A DNA stretch of 64,000 nt from Azospira restricta (GCF_016858125.1 NZ_CP064781.1:1302001-1366000); one strand, 5' to 3'. Shown: positions 28,216 through 38,003, counted from the first letter of the stretch. A program made the numbers and translations. Notes: generated from the sequence alone by a model not told the origin.

Positions 28216-28607
28216 TGCACTGGGATGACCACCGGCACGCGCTCGGCGTCGAGGCGATGGATGCGACCCACCGCGAATTCGTCGCCCTCGTCGTGGCGGC
28301 GATGCAGGCGCCCGCCGCCGACTTCGCCGCCGCCTTCGCCGCGCTGCACGCGCACGCCATCCGCCACTTCGAAGACGAGTCGCGGCTGATGGCCGAGTGC
28401 CGCTTCGCCGCGCGCGCCGAGCACGAGGATGAGCACCAGCGCATCCTCGGCCAGCTCGACTTCCTCGCGCAGCGCGTCGCCTTGGGCCGCCCGGGGATGG
28501 CGCGTGCCTACGTCGAGGGCCTGCCTGCGTGGTTCGCCGGCCACCTGGCGACGATGGACTCGGCGCTGGCGGCGACGCTGAGGACGCGCGGCGCGCTCAC
28601 CGCCTAG
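28215..28607 (+). CDS. bacteriohemerythrin coupled to the SIR2-like gene
   Basis: 130 aa. All seven di-iron ligands present: His19, His51, Glu55, His70, His74, His110, Asp115. Only ~30% alike by eye to the other hemerythrin at 13998, so not a recent duplicate. TGA of the SIR2 gene overlaps its ATG by 1 bp within TGATG, which implies co-translation. O2 binding near the nitrogenase genes suggests oxygen buffering or sensing. Confidence 0.9.
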   Translation: MHWDDHRHALGVEAMDATHREFVALVVAAMQAPAADFAAAFAALHAHAIRHFEDESRLMAECRFAARAEHEDEHQRILGQLDFLAQRVALGRPGMARAYVEGLPAWFAGHLATMDSALAATLRTRGALTA

Positions 28608-28650
28608 CGGATTCTCCTGATGCGCAATTCGGTTTGAGATGACGATACGT

Positions 28651-30069
28651 TCACGCGCTGTTGACGACGACTTTCGACAAGGTGTTGACGGGCAGGCACA
28701 AAACAGCGGTGATCAATGCCAATGCCATGTGGCACAGGTAGACCGAATTGAAATCCGCACGCTGCAAACTGGCGCTGCCAAGCAGCAGCACGGTCAGGGC
28801 AACCCCCATCACCGAGCCGATTTGCCGTATCGCCTGGTTGATGGCACCGCCTACGGCGTAACGGTCCGCGGGCAAGTGGCTGACGGCTGCGCCCGACAGC
28901 GAGGGCAGCACCATGCCCACGCCAGTGCCGCTGAGCAGCATGCCCGGCAGCCAGTGCGTCAGGTACGCGGGTTCGGTGCCGGGCACCAGCAAGAACCACA
29001 GCGCGCTGGCCGCGTAGATCAGGCAGCCCAGCACCAGCAGCGGGCGGTGACCATGCCGACTCGCCAATCGACCTGACCAAGCCGCCACCGGAACCACCAG
29101 CAGCGGTCCGGGCGCCATCGCCAGGCCGGCCAGCGGCAGCGGGTAATGCCAGATCGAATTCATGTAGAAGAAGAAGGCGAAGAACATCATCGAGAACGCG
29201 GTGCCGAAGCTCAACATGGCAAGATTGGCGTAGCGGTAGGTGGCGTTGCGAAATAAACCCAAGTCCACCAATGGCGCGGTGGCAACCCGGGCCCAGGCGA
29301 CAAATCCGAAGACGCTCGCCAACCCGATGCCGGCGGTAGTCAGCAGCTCGCGGCGTGACCAGTCGGGTGACTCCGCGTGCACGATGGACAGCGCCAAGGC
29401 GCCGATGCCGACGATCAGCAAGCCCATCCCCGCCAGGTCCAGCGGGCGCCCCCGGGTTGGCTGCCTGGCCTCCGTCAGCAGTATTGCGCCGCGCCCGATG
29501 GCCAGCATGCCCAAGGGCACGTTCAGGTAGAACGCCCATCGCCACCCGAGCGACGCGATCACGAAGGCGCCCAGGCTGGGGCCCACCGCCGCAGCCAGAC
29601 CGCCGACCGCGCCCCATAGGCTGACCGCCACCGCCCGCTTGTTTGTCGGGAAGGCCGCCAGCACGAGCGAGAGCGATGCCGGCGTCAGCAAGGCCGCGCC
29701 CAGGGCCTGCAGCGCTCTTGCCGCGACCAGCCACTCCACGCTGACCGCCAGGCCGCAGGCAACGGAAGCCGCCAGAAACAAGGCAACGCCAACGAGAAAC
29801 ACCTTCTTGCGCCCATGTCTGTCGGCCAACCCGCCGGACGGGATCAGCATCGCCGCATAGACCACGGTGTAGGCGTTGAGCACCCACGAAAGGTCTGCCG
29901 CAGTGGCCTGCGGAAAACCGGCCCGCAGGGCGCTGAAGGCGGCGAACAACATGGTGCCGTCCATCGAGACCAGAAACACCGCCACGCTGGCCACCCAGAA
30001 CACCGGCCACGGTGACCCGGTGCCGGGGGGGATGTCTGGCAGCGCCTGCGGGGTGGTCATGGGATTCAT
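28651..30069 (-). CDS. MFS efflux transporter, DHA2 (14-TM) family
   Basis: 472 aa with about 14 membrane helices. Motif A region GGLADRHGRKKVFLVGV and motif C-like GPSLGAFVIASLGWRWAFYLNVPLG identify DHA2 (EmrB/QacA-type) drug:H+ antiporters. Start taken at 30069 (MNPMTT); the ATG at 30060 is equally possible. Visibly lower GC and different codon use than the flanking nif genes. Probably last gene of the efflux operon. Confidence 0.85.
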   Translation of the reverse strand: MNPMTTPQALPDIPPGTGSPWPVFWVASVAVFLVSMDGTMLFAAFSALRAGFPQATAADLSWVLNAYTVVYAAMLIPSGGLADRHGRKKVFLVGVALFLAASVACGLAVSVEWLVAARALQALGAALLTPASLSLVLAAFPTNKRAVAVSLWGAVGGLAAAVGPSLGAFVIASLGWRWAFYLNVPLGMLAIGRGAILLTEARQPTRGRPLDLAGMGLLIVGIGALALSIVHAESPDWSRRELLTTAGIGLASVFGFVAWARVATAPLVDLGLFRNATYRYANLAMLSFGTAFSMMFFAFFFYMNSIWHYPLPLAGLAMAPGPLLVVPVAAWSGRLASRHGHRPLLVLGCLIYAASALWFLLVPGTEPAYLTHWLPGMLLSGTGVGMVLPSLSGAAVSHLPADRYAVGGAINQAIRQIGSVMGVALTVLLLGSASLQRADFNSVYLCHMALALITAVLCLPVNTLSKVVVNSA

Positions 30070-30103
30070 CGAGTGCCGGCGACAGTTCAAGCGGCGGACC
30101 GAT

Positions 30104-30910
30104 TCAGGCGAGCCCAAAGGTTTTTCTCAGGCCTTTCTCGACCGGGCCGGCCGGCAGGAAACGGCGCAACCTGGCCAGAAGCGAGGCCTCGCCCTTGGGC
30201 GTATGCCGCATCTTCCACGCGCCCAACGCGGCATCGACGATCGTGCCGGCGACCCCGTCGGGCACCGGCGCTTTTTGGACGTTTCCCTGAATTGCCCGGG
30301 AGACGGCCCCGCGCTCGGCGTCGTAGGCGGATATCCTGGCGGCCGCCCGGGGCGCATTGGCGTCCAGCCTGGTCCTGGTGAAGGCAGGCTCGACCAGCGC
30401 CACGCGGATTCCGAACGTGCGCACCTCGTGATCCAGGGTCTCGGACAGCCCCTCGACGGCATGCTTGGACGCCGAATAGAGCCCCATGTACGGCGCCGGA
30501 AGAAAGCCGAGCACCGAGCTGACATTGACGATTCTTCCCGAGCGTTGCGCACGCATGTGCGGCAGCACCGCTTGCGTCGTGCGCAGCATGCCAAAGACGT
30601 TGGTATCGAACAGCGACTGCGCCTCGGCAATCGAGGTTTCCTCCGTCGCGCCGAGCAGCGTCACGCCGGCGCTATTGACCAGCACGTCGATGCGCTCGGC
30701 CTGGTCGATGACGGTCCGGATTCCCTGTTGCACCGACGCTTCGTCGCGGACATCCATCTCGACCAGCACCACACCGGGCACGTCGGTCGTCCTGGCTATG
30801 CTGCGTACGGTGCCGAACACGCGGCAGCCCTGCTTGGCGAACTTCTCTGCGGCGGCACGGCCGATGCCCGACGACACACCGGTAACGACGACGACTTTGG
30901 AATTTGACAT
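30104..30910 (-). CDS. short-chain dehydrogenase/reductase
   Basis: 268 aa classical SDR: cofactor loop [10 protein letters not shown] (~11-20), NSAGVTLLG (~85), catalytic Ser in VNVSSVLGF and YSASK with Tyr/Lys (~155-159). NAD(P)-dependent oxidoreductase; substrate unknown. RBS AGGAATTCCC. Lies 40 bp after the RND permease and shares its lower GC, so probably co-transcribed and possibly involved in modifying the exported compound. Confidence 0.87.
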   Translation of the reverse strand: MSNSKVVVVTGVSSGIGRAAAEKFAKQGCRVFGTVRSIARTTDVPGVVLVEMDVRDEASVQQGIRTVIDQAERIDVLVNSAGVTLLGATEETSIAEAQSLFDTNVFGMLRTTQAVLPHMRAQRSGRIVNVSSVLGFLPAPYMGLYSASKHAVEGLSETLDHEVRTFGIRVALVEPAFTRTRLDANAPRAAARISAYDAERGAVSRAIQGNVQKAPVPDGVAGTIVDAALGAWKMRHTPKGEASLLARLRRFLPAGPVEKGLRKTFGLA

Positions 30911-30950
30911 GGGAATTCCTTTCATAGGAGTGGATTGAGGCGACATCGGA

Positions 30951-33900
30951 TCAGTGTTGCGAGGTGACGGGTCTGATCCTGAACCAGATGGCATACATCG
31001 CCGGCAGGAACGCCAGCGTCAGGATCGTCCCGGCGAAGGTGCCGCCGATCAGCGTGTAGGCCAGCGTTCCCCAGAACACCGAATGGGTCAGCGGGATGAA
31101 GGCCAGGATCGCCGCCAGGGCGGTCAGGATCACCGGGCGCGCGCGCTGCACGGTGGCTTCGACCACGGCGCGGAACGGATCCAGCCCGGCCTGTTCGTTT
31201 TCACGAATCTGTCCGATCAGGATCAGCGTGTTGCGCATCAGGATGCCCGACAGCGCGATCAGGCCGACCAGTGCATTGATGCCGAAGGGCTGCTGGAACA
31301 GGATCAGCGTCGGCACGACGCCGATCAGCCCGAGCGGACTGGTCAGGAAGACCATCACCATGGCCGCCATCGAGCGCACCTGCAGGATGATGATGAGCAG
31401 GGTGATTGCCAGCATGATCGGGAACAGCGGCAGCATCGCTTTCTGCGCCTTGCCGGATTCTTCGATGGAGCCCGCCTCCGCGATGCGGTAAGCGCTCGGC
31501 AGCTTTGCCATGATGGGCTGGAGCTGCTGGGTAATGGCCGTGGACACGTCCGGCGGTTGCAAGCCTTCGGCGATGTCGCCGCGAACGGTGATCGTCGGCA
31601 TGCGGTCGCGTCGGCGCATGATCGGCTCTTCCATGTGCACCTCGACCTTGCCCACCTGTGACAGCGGGATGCGCTGCCCGTTGGCGCCAGCCAGCGTGAA
31701 GTCGCCGATCCTGGCCGGATCGAGCCGGTTGCTGCCCGCCGAGCGCGCGACGACCTGCACCGTGCGAATGTCCTCACGCACCGCGGTGACCGGAATGCCG
31801 CTGAGCAGGAATTGCAGTTGTTGCGCCACGGAACTGGAAGTCAGCCCGACGACTTGCAAGCGGTCCTGCTGCAAGGTGAAGTGCAGCGTGGGCACGCGTA
31901 CTCCCCAATCCGTGTTGACCGTGCGCATCAGCGGGCTGGCGTCCATGACCTGCTGCACCTCCGCCGCCACTTTGCGCAACACCTCCGGATCGGGGCCGCT
32001 GACCCGGTAGGCCACCGGGAAGGGCGAATAGGGGCCGAACACCAGTTGCGTGACGCGCAAGCGCGCCTCGGGGGCCAGGCCGTCGGCGATGGCCTGCCGC
32101 AGCCTGAGTTTCAACGCTTCGCGCTCGTCCTGGCTGTCCGTGCGCACCACGATCTTGGCGAACGACGGATCGGGCAGTTCCGGTCCCATCGAGAAGAAGA
32201 AGCGTGGCGCGCCCTGGCCGACGTAGGCGGTGACGATCCTGGCTTCCTCCTGCTGGGCCAGCCAGGCTTCCACCTTCTCCGCGGCGGCGCTGGTCTGGGT
32301 GATCGACGTGCCATAGGGCATCTGCACCTCGACCAGCACTTCCGGGCGGTCGGAAATCGGGAAGAACTGTTTTTTGACCACGGCCATGCCGAGCACCGAC
32401 ACCACGAAGAGACCGACCACCGAGCCGGCGACGATCCACTTGCGGGCAATGATGCGCCCCAGCAGTTGACGGAAGCGGTTGTAGCGCGGCGTGTCGTAGA
32501 TCGCATCGTGACCGCCTGCGAACTTCTTGAAGTCGGGCAACAGCTTGACGCCGAGATACGGCGTGAACACCACGGCCACCACCCACGACGCGATGAGCGC
32601 GATGCCCACGATCCAGAACATGTTGCTGGTGTATTCACCGGCCGTGGAGCGGGCAAAGCCGTTGGGCATGAAGCCGACCGCCGTGACCAGCGTGCCCGAC
32701 AGCATCGGCGCCGCGGTATGGCTCCAGGCATAGGCCGAAGCCGCGAGGCGGCTGTAGCCTTCTTCCATCTTCACCACCATCATCTCGATGGCGATGATGG
32801 CGTCGTCCACCAGCAGACCCAGCGCCAGGATCAGCGACCCCAGCGTGATGCGGTCGAAATTCTTGCCGGTCGCGAGCATCACCGCAAAGACGACGGCCAG
32901 CGTCAACGGCACGGCTGCGGCGACCACGAGGCCCACGCGCCAGCCCATGCTCAGGAAGCTCACCAGCATGACCACCAGCACCGCGGCGAAGAACTTGACC
33001 ATGAACTCATCGACCGCTGCGCTGATGTTGACCGCCTGGTCGGTGACCTTGGTCAGGCTCATGCCCAGCGCTTGCTCGGCGTTGATCGCGCTCACCTCGC
33101 TCTCCAAGGCCTTGCCCAGGTCGAGCCCGTTCCAGCCGTCGCGCATGACGACGCCGAGCAACAGCGCCGGTTCGCCGCCGTTGCGGATCAAGAACGTCGC
33201 CGGATCTTCATAACCCCGCTTCACCGTGGCGATGTCCGCCAGCTTCAGCGTGCGCCCCTGCGCCACGACGGGGGTGCTGCGGATCTTCTGCAACTCGTCG
33301 AAGGCGCCGTCCAGGCGAATGAACACTTCCGGCCCCTTGGTCTCGACCGAGCCGGCCGGCGTCAAGGCGTTCTGGCTGTTGAGCGCGGCGAACACGTCCT
33401 GCGGGCTGATGCCCAAGGTTGCCAGGCGCTCGTGCGAAAACTCGACGTAGATGCGTTCCGACTGCTCGCCGACGATGTTGACCTTCTTCACGCCCGGCAC
33501 GTGCAGCAGGCGCTGGCGCAGCGTTTCCGCGTCGCGAACGAGCTCGCGCTGCGGCACGTCCGTGGCCTTGAGCGCGAACAGGGCGAAAGTCACGTCGGCA
33601 TATTCGTCGTTGAGGAATGGCCCGATCACGCCGGGCGGCAGGTTGCGCACTTCGTCGCCGACCTTCTTGCGGGCCTGGTAGAACTCTTCCTGCACTGCCG
33701 ACGGAGGCGTTTTGTCCAGCAGGGTCAGCGTGGTGAAAGCCAGTCCAGGACGGGTGTAGGTCTCGCTGCGGTCGTACCAGCGCAACTCCTGCAAGCGCTT
33801 TTCGATCTTCTCGGCGACCTGATCCTGCATCTCCTGCGCGGTCGCACCGGGCCAGGCGGTGATGATCGTCATCACCTTGATCGTGAATGAGGGGTCCTCC

Positions 33901-34019
33901 GCCCGCCCCAGCTTGAAGAAGGAGATGACCCCGCCCAGCGAGATCAGGAGGATCAGGAACAGGGTGATGGCGCGTTCGCGTACCGCCAGCGCCGACAGGT
34001 TGAAACGGCTTCCGCTCAC
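30951..34019 (-). CDS. RND efflux permease (HAE1 family, TriC/MexK-like)
   Basis: 1022 aa. Twelve membrane helices with two large periplasmic loops. N-terminal [24 protein letters not shown], proton-relay pair in [15 protein letters not shown] (TM4). The subfamily impression (TriC/MexK) comes from [13 protein letters not shown] and [13 protein letters not shown]. Inner-membrane pump that with the adaptor and NodT channel expels hydrophobic or amphiphilic compounds. Start overlaps the adaptor stop (ATGA). GC is visibly lower than in the adaptor. Confidence 0.93.
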   Translation of the reverse strand: MSGSRFNLSALAVRERAITLFLILLISLGGVISFFKLGRAEDPSFTIKVMTIITAWPGATAQEMQDQVAEKIEKRLQELRWYDRSETYTRPGLAFTTLTLLDKTPPSAVQEEFYQARKKVGDEVRNLPPGVIGPFLNDEYADVTFALFALKATDVPQRELVRDAETLRQRLLHVPGVKKVNIVGEQSERIYVEFSHERLATLGISPQDVFAALNSQNALTPAGSVETKGPEVFIRLDGAFDELQKIRSTPVVAQGRTLKLADIATVKRGYEDPATFLIRNGGEPALLLGVVMRDGWNGLDLGKALESEVSAINAEQALGMSLTKVTDQAVNISAAVDEFMVKFFAAVLVVMLVSFLSMGWRVGLVVAAAVPLTLAVVFAVMLATGKNFDRITLGSLILALGLLVDDAIIAIEMMVVKMEEGYSRLAASAYAWSHTAAPMLSGTLVTAVGFMPNGFARSTAGEYTSNMFWIVGIALIASWVVAVVFTPYLGVKLLPDFKKFAGGHDAIYDTPRYNRFRQLLGRIIARKWIVAGSVVGLFVVSVLGMAVVKKQFFPISDRPEVLVEVQMPYGTSITQTSAAAEKVEAWLAQQEEARIVTAYVGQGAPRFFFSMGPELPDPSFAKIVVRTDSQDEREALKLRLRQAIADGLAPEARLRVTQLVFGPYSPFPVAYRVSGPDPEVLRKVAAEVQQVMDASPLMRTVNTDWGVRVPTLHFTLQQDRLQVVGLTSSSVAQQLQFLLSGIPVTAVREDIRTVQVVARSAGSNRLDPARIGDFTLAGANGQRIPLSQVGKVEVHMEEPIMRRRDRMPTITVRGDIAEGLQPPDVSTAITQQLQPIMAKLPSAYRIAEAGSIEESGKAQKAMLPLFPIMLAITLLIIILQVRSMAAMVMVFLTSPLGLIGVVPTLILFQQPFGINALVGLIALSGILMRNTLILIGQIRENEQAGLDPFRAVVEATVQRARPVILTALAAILAFIPLTHSVFWGTLAYTLIGGTFAGTILTLAFLPAMYAIWFRIRPVTSQH

Positions 34020-35143
34020 GGACGCACTCCCTCGCTGGCCGCGCCGGCGGCCTGGCCGGCCACCCGGACCTGCTCGCCGTCGCGCAGCAGATGGGCGCCG
34101 AGCGTGACGATCCGGTCGCCTGGCTTGATCTGACCGCTGACGCGGGCGCCGTCATCCGCGATGCGCTGCACCGCGACCGGGCGCCAGGAAACCTGGGCCG
34201 GCTCGCCGCTCACGACCCATACCCCCGGCCCCTTGCCGGCATCGAACAGCGCACCTATCGGCACCTGCCAGTCCTCCTGGGCGGAAGGCTGGCCCTCCGC
34301 AATCCGGACCGTCACCGTGGAGCCCAAAGGGGCGTTGGCCAGTTCGCCCGCCAGCACGTAGCGCGCCTCGAAGGTGCGCGTCTGCGGGTTGGCGGCATCC
34401 GACAACTGGCGCAGTTTCGCGGCGCCGGTGAGCCCGCTGCCGTAGAGGGCCGCCTGCGCCGCGGAGCCGATCGCCGGGCGCAGGGTTTCGGGGAGGTGGA
34501 TGAGCGCCTCGCGGCGCCCGGCATGCGCCACGCGGACGACCACCTGCCCGGCCGCGACCACCTGGCCCGGCTCCGCCAGCGTCTCCACGACGACGCCGTC
34601 GGCGTCGGCGAGCAGGACCGCGTAGCCAGCTTCGTTGCGGGCCACGTCGGCCTGCGCCTGCGCCGCCTTGAGCTCGGCCCGCGCCGAGTCGGCGGCGGCC
34701 TTGATCTTGTCGTAGGCCGAGGCCGACACCGCCCCGGCCGCGACGAGGTCGCGGTAGCGCGCCTCGTCCTCGGCGGTCTGCCGGGCGCGCGCCGTGGCGG
34801 CGGCGACGGCCTCGTCGTGGGCGCGCGTGGCCAGCCGCAGGTCGGTGGGGTCGATGCGCATCAGCGGCTGGCCACGCCTGACGGTTTGCCCGCTATCGAC
34901 CAGGCGCTCGAGGAGCTTGCCGGGAACGCGGAAACCGAGGTCGCTCTGCACCCGCGCCGCGACGACGCCGGTGAACGAACGCTCGGCGTGGACGGCGGCC
35001 GCCACCGTCCCCACCCGCACGAGGGGCGTCCGGGTCCGCGGATCGTTGGCAGAGGTGGCGTCGCCGCATGCGGCCAGAACCAAGGGCAGCAGGCCGGCGA
35101 CGAGGACGGGCAGGGGGAAGGGAATATTGCGGCGCTGAAGCAT
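34016..35143 (-). CDS. RND efflux periplasmic adaptor (membrane fusion lipoprotein)
   Basis: 375 aa. Lipobox VLAAC (Cys ~24) after the signal segment. Barrel-sandwich hybrid domain starts RSFTGVVAARVQSDLGFRVPGKL and closes with YAVLLADADGVVVETLAEPGQVV; the helical hairpin (~90-155) lies between. ATG at 35143 with RBS GGAGGT. Expressed from a promoter region containing a 30-bp palindromic operator, first in the operon adaptor-permease-SDR-MFS. Confidence 0.92.
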   Translation of the reverse strand: MLQRRNIPFPLPVLVAGLLPLVLAACGDATSANDPRTRTPLVRVGTVAAAVHAERSFTGVVAARVQSDLGFRVPGKLLERLVDSGQTVRRGQPLMRIDPTDLRLATRAHDEAVAAATARARQTAEDEARYRDLVAAGAVSASAYDKIKAAADSARAELKAAQAQADVARNEAGYAVLLADADGVVVETLAEPGQVVAAGQVVVRVAHAGRREALIHLPETLRPAIGSAAQAALYGSGLTGAAKLRQLSDAANPQTRTFEARYVLAGELANAPLGSTVTVRIAEGQPSAQEDWQVPIGALFDAGKGPGVWVVSGEPAQVSWRPVAVQRIADDGARVSGQIKPGDRIVTLGAHLLRDGEQVRVAGQAAGAASEGVRP

Positions 35144-35180
35144 GGCGACCTCCGGGAACACGAAGGCCTCCATCCTCCAA

Positions 35181-35210
35181 CTAGTGACTATTATTGTCAA
35201 TAGTCACTAG
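35181..35210. promoter_or_regulatory. palindromic operator upstream of the adaptor gene (TetR-type site 1)
   Basis: 12-bp arms CTAGTGACTATT and AATAGTCACTAG around a 6-bp spacer (30 bp in all). The core AGTGACTAT-N8-ATAGTCACT is repeated in front of the NodT gene with the same spacing. The minus strand contains a TTGACA inside it, so it overlaps a probable -35. Confidence 0.85.
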
Positions 35211-35227
35211 CACATTCTTTGATCGCG

Positions 35228-35845
35228 CTATGGGGCTAGGCTGCGCAGCACCAGGTTCGACAGCCGGGTCGGCGCGTCCTCGACGAGGTCGAGGTTGTGC
35301 TGGAGCAGCAGCGGATTCACATAGGGCTGCATGACCAGGTAGATCGCCTGCACCGTCTCGTCGAGCGGCGTCTTGCGTTCGAACTCGCCGCTTTCCCGCC
35401 CCTCGCGGACGATCTCCGCCAGGATCTGCCGGATGCGCTCGCTGTAGGCGCGGGCGGACGGCCAGCCCTCGCCGGCGGAATGCGCGGCGATGTCGTACAG
35501 CTTGCGGTCGTTGAAGAACAGGCTGACGCCGGTCGTCACCAAGGCCTTGAACATCCGGCGGAATTTCTCTGTCGGCGTGCTCGCGCCGGCCACCGCCTCA
35601 TCGACCGCGGCGACGATGGCGCTCAAGGTCTTGGCGCAGATGGCCTCGCCGATGGCCTGCTTGGAATCGAAGAACTTGTAGATGTAGGCCTTGGAAAAGC
35701 CGATCGCCTTGGCCAGGTCGGAGACCGTGGTCTTGTCGTAGCCGTAGTGGCTGAAGTGCTCGCCGGCCGCCTCGACGATCTGCTCGCGGACGCTGTGGTC
35801 GGCGGGGCCGCGGGCCTGCGGGGCGGAAGACTCGATTTCGCTCAT
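35228..35845 (-). CDS. TetR-family repressor of the efflux genes
   Basis: 205 aa. N-terminal helix-turn-helix TTVSDLAKAIGFSKAYIYKFFDSKQAI (~40-66) with the usual TetR pattern; ligand-binding C-terminal half. Flanked on both sides by identical-geometry operators, one before the adaptor gene and one overlapping its own and the NodT promoters. Most likely represses adaptor-permease, NodT and itself until an inducer binds. ATG at 35845 preferred over the TTG-like upstream codon. Confidence 0.9.
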   Translation of the reverse strand: MSEIESSAPQARGPADHSVREQIVEAAGEHFSHYGYDKTTVSDLAKAIGFSKAYIYKFFDSKQAIGEAICAKTLSAIVAAVDEAVAGASTPTEKFRRMFKALVTTGVSLFFNDRKLYDIAAHSAGEGWPSARAYSERIRQILAEIVREGRESGEFERKTPLDETVQAIYLVMQPYVNPLLLQHNLDLVEDAPTRLSNLVLRSLAP

Positions 35846-35852
35846 GGGGAAA

Positions 35853-35881
35853 ACAATACCTCGTATGCAATAGCTTGACAA
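35853..35881 (-). promoter_or_regulatory. sigma-70 promoter of tetR
   Basis: Minus-strand TTGTCA (35881-35876), 17-bp spacer, TATTGT (35858-35853), 8 bp before the tetR ATG. The -35 box abuts operator 2, consistent with autorepression. Confidence 0.7.
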
Positions 35882-35903
35882 CTAGTGACTATTTTGGATT
35901 ATA
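35875..35903 (+). promoter_or_regulatory. sigma-70 promoter of the NodT channel gene
   Basis: TTGACA (35875-35880), 17-bp spacer, ATTATA (35898-35903). The operator palindrome covers the spacer and -10, a classic repression layout. Confidence 0.75.
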
Positions 35904-35909
35904 GTCACT
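35884..35909. promoter_or_regulatory. palindromic operator upstream of NodT gene (TetR-type site 2)
   Basis: AGTGACTAT (35884-35892) and ATAGTCACT (35901-35909) with an 8-bp spacer, the same arms and spacing as site 1. Confidence 0.85.
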
Positions 35910-35938
35910 GCAGCAGTTCAACTCCGCGAAGGACTTCC

Positions 35939-37420
35939 ATGTTCGCCCATCCCCGCACCCTCGCCCTGCTTCTCGGTCTCGGCGTCCTCACGGGCTGCGC
36001 CGTCGGCCCCGACTACCGGGCGCCCGAAATCGCCCTGTCGTCCGCCTTCCTCGGGCAGCCGGGGGTCGATCAGCGGCCGGCTCGGCCCCCGGCAGACCTG
36101 AGCGTCTGGTGGGCCGCCTTCGACGATCCGCTGCTGACGCGCTTCGTCTCGCTGGCCCTCGAACAGAACCTGGACATCGCGCAAGCGGCGGCGCGCGTCG
36201 CCCAGTCGCGGGCGGCCTTGCGCTACGCCGATGCGGCGCTGCTGCCGGCGGCCAACGCGAGTATAAGCGCTGCGCGAGCCTACCAGTCGGTCGAGACGCC
36301 GCTTGGGCAGGTGCTCGACGCCGCGCCCGGCTTCGACCGCAGCGGCCGCGCCTACGAGGCCAAGCTCGCGGCGAGCTGGGAGATCGACGTGTTCGGCGGT
36401 CTGCGCCGGGGGCAGGAGGCCGCCCGCGCGGCGTACGAGGCCAGCGAAGCCGGCGCGGTGGCGACGCGGCTGGCCGTGGCCGCGCAGGCGGCGGACGTGT
36501 ACGTGACGATCCGGGGGCTGCAGACGCGCATCGCGATCGCCCGGCAGCAGGCGGAGACCCGCCGCCAGTTGCTGGCGATGGTCCGGCTCCAGTACGAGAA
36601 GGGGATCGCCGCCGAACTGCAGATGAACCAGGCCGCCGGCTCGCTGACCCAGGCCGAGGCGCAGATCCCCGTGCTGGAGGCCGGCCTCGATGCGGCGATG
36701 AGCGCGCTCGACGTGCTGCTCGCGGTGCCGCCGGGAACCCACCGCGCCGAACTGGCCGCGGCGGCGCCGATCCCGGTCGCGCCGGGGTTGGCCGGGAGCG
36801 GCACCCCGGCCGAGATGATCCGGCGCCGGCCGGACCTCATCGCCGCCGAGCGGCGCCTGGCGGCGGCCAATGCACGCATCGGCGTGGCGGTCGCCGAGTA
36901 CTACCCGAAGTTCTCGCTCGCCGCCCTGCTCGGCAGCGCCACCGCGATCGCCAGCGGCAACCTGTTCACCGCCGGCGCCGGCCAGGCCCAGGGCGTCCTC
37001 GGGCTGCGCTGGCGCCTGTTCGACTTCGGTCGCGTCGACGCGCAGATCGAGGCCGCGCGCGGCCAGGAGGCCGAAGCGCTGGCGGCCTGGCGGCTGGCCG
37101 TGCTGCGGGCGGCCGAGGACGTCGAGAACGCCTTCTCCGCCCTGGTCAAACGCGAGGCCCAGGTCGGCGTCCTGACGCGGGGCGAAGCGTCGTTCGCCCG
37201 CGCCCGCGAGAACTCGCTGGCCGCCTACCAGGGCGGCATCGTCAGCCTGATCGAGGTGCTCGACGCCGACGGCAATCTTTTGCAGGCGCGCGACGCCAAG
37301 GCGCAGGCGCAAACCGAGGCGGCGCGTGCCGCGATCGCCTCCTTCCGGGCCTTGGGCGGCGGCTGGGACGCGAGCAGCAAGCGTCTCGCCGGCGAGCTTT
37401 CCGCTGCCAGTCACCGGTAA
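35939..37420 (+). CDS. outer-membrane efflux channel, NodT family
   Basis: 493 aa. Lipoprotein signal ending LGVLTGC followed by AVGPDYRAPE, the NodT-family hallmark. Two OEP repeats with long helices (LALEQNLDIAQAAARVAQSRAAL and LAVAAQAADVYVTIRGLQTRI; second copy from ~290). Completes a tripartite RND pump with the divergent adaptor and permease. RBS GAAGGA before the ATG at 35939. Confidence 0.93.
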   Translation: MFAHPRTLALLLGLGVLTGCAVGPDYRAPEIALSSAFLGQPGVDQRPARPPADLSVWWAAFDDPLLTRFVSLALEQNLDIAQAAARVAQSRAALRYADAALLPAANASISAARAYQSVETPLGQVLDAAPGFDRSGRAYEAKLAASWEIDVFGGLRRGQEAARAAYEASEAGAVATRLAVAAQAADVYVTIRGLQTRIAIARQQAETRRQLLAMVRLQYEKGIAAELQMNQAAGSLTQAEAQIPVLEAGLDAAMSALDVLLAVPPGTHRAELAAAAPIPVAPGLAGSGTPAEMIRRRPDLIAAERRLAAANARIGVAVAEYYPKFSLAALLGSATAIASGNLFTAGAGQAQGVLGLRWRLFDFGRVDAQIEAARGQEAEALAAWRLAVLRAAEDVENAFSALVKREAQVGVLTRGEASFARARENSLAAYQGGIVSLIEVLDADGNLLQARDAKAQAQTEAARAAIASFRALGGGWDASSKRLAGELSAASHR

Positions 37421-37588
37421 GCGAAATGACCGCTACAGGCCCTTCATGCGGGCTCGTCACGGGCGCATCGAGCGCCTTCGGCGAGGAGTCCGCCCGCCAT
37501 GAACGGACGACATGGAATTACCCACCGGGCGGTGCCGAGCACCCACGTGACCGTCCGCCGACTGCTTCATCCGAACAGGAGACTCATC

Positions 37589-37939
37589 ATGAATACGATC
37601 CTGGCAATGTCCGGCATTGCCCTCGTCCTTTCCGCCCACGCCGCGCTGGCCGATTCCGCTCGCCGGCTGGATCCTCACGAGCAGGCGCGGCAGTTGGTGC
37701 TGGGTGCGACCCTGGATGCGGCCGCCATCCGCAGCACGACGACCTCCGTGGCGCTGGCGCCAACGGATCCGCATGAGCTCGCGCGTCAGCGAATCGTCGT
37801 GCCGCCCGCGACCGGTGCCGCGATGCGGCCTACGGAAGGGCGCCTGACGATCGATCCGCACGAGCGTGCGCGCCGCATGATTCTGGGAAGTCCGGACGAG
37901 TCGGGGAGCAGTTCCTCCGCATCCAGCCGCTGGCGATGA
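37589..37939 (+). CDS. small secreted protein with three DPHE repeats
   Basis: 116 aa. A Sec signal peptide (MNTILAMSGIALVLSAHAALA) is followed by three imperfect repeats: DPHEQARQLVLG (~30), DPHELARQRIV (~61) and DPHERARRMILG (~91). His and acidic pairs in each repeat could bind a metal. RBS CAGGAGA precedes the ATG. 168 bp after the NodT gene; no family recognised. Likely periplasmic. Confidence 0.65.
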   Translation: MNTILAMSGIALVLSAHAALADSARRLDPHEQARQLVLGATLDAAAIRSTTTSVALAPTDPHELARQRIVVPPATGAAMRPTEGRLTIDPHERARRMILGSPDESGSSSSASSRWR

Positions 37940-38003
37940 AACAAAACAGGCGACGGCGCCCCGGACGCCGCACGCCACTGCCGCACTGCAGCGGGCAAGG
38001 GCG

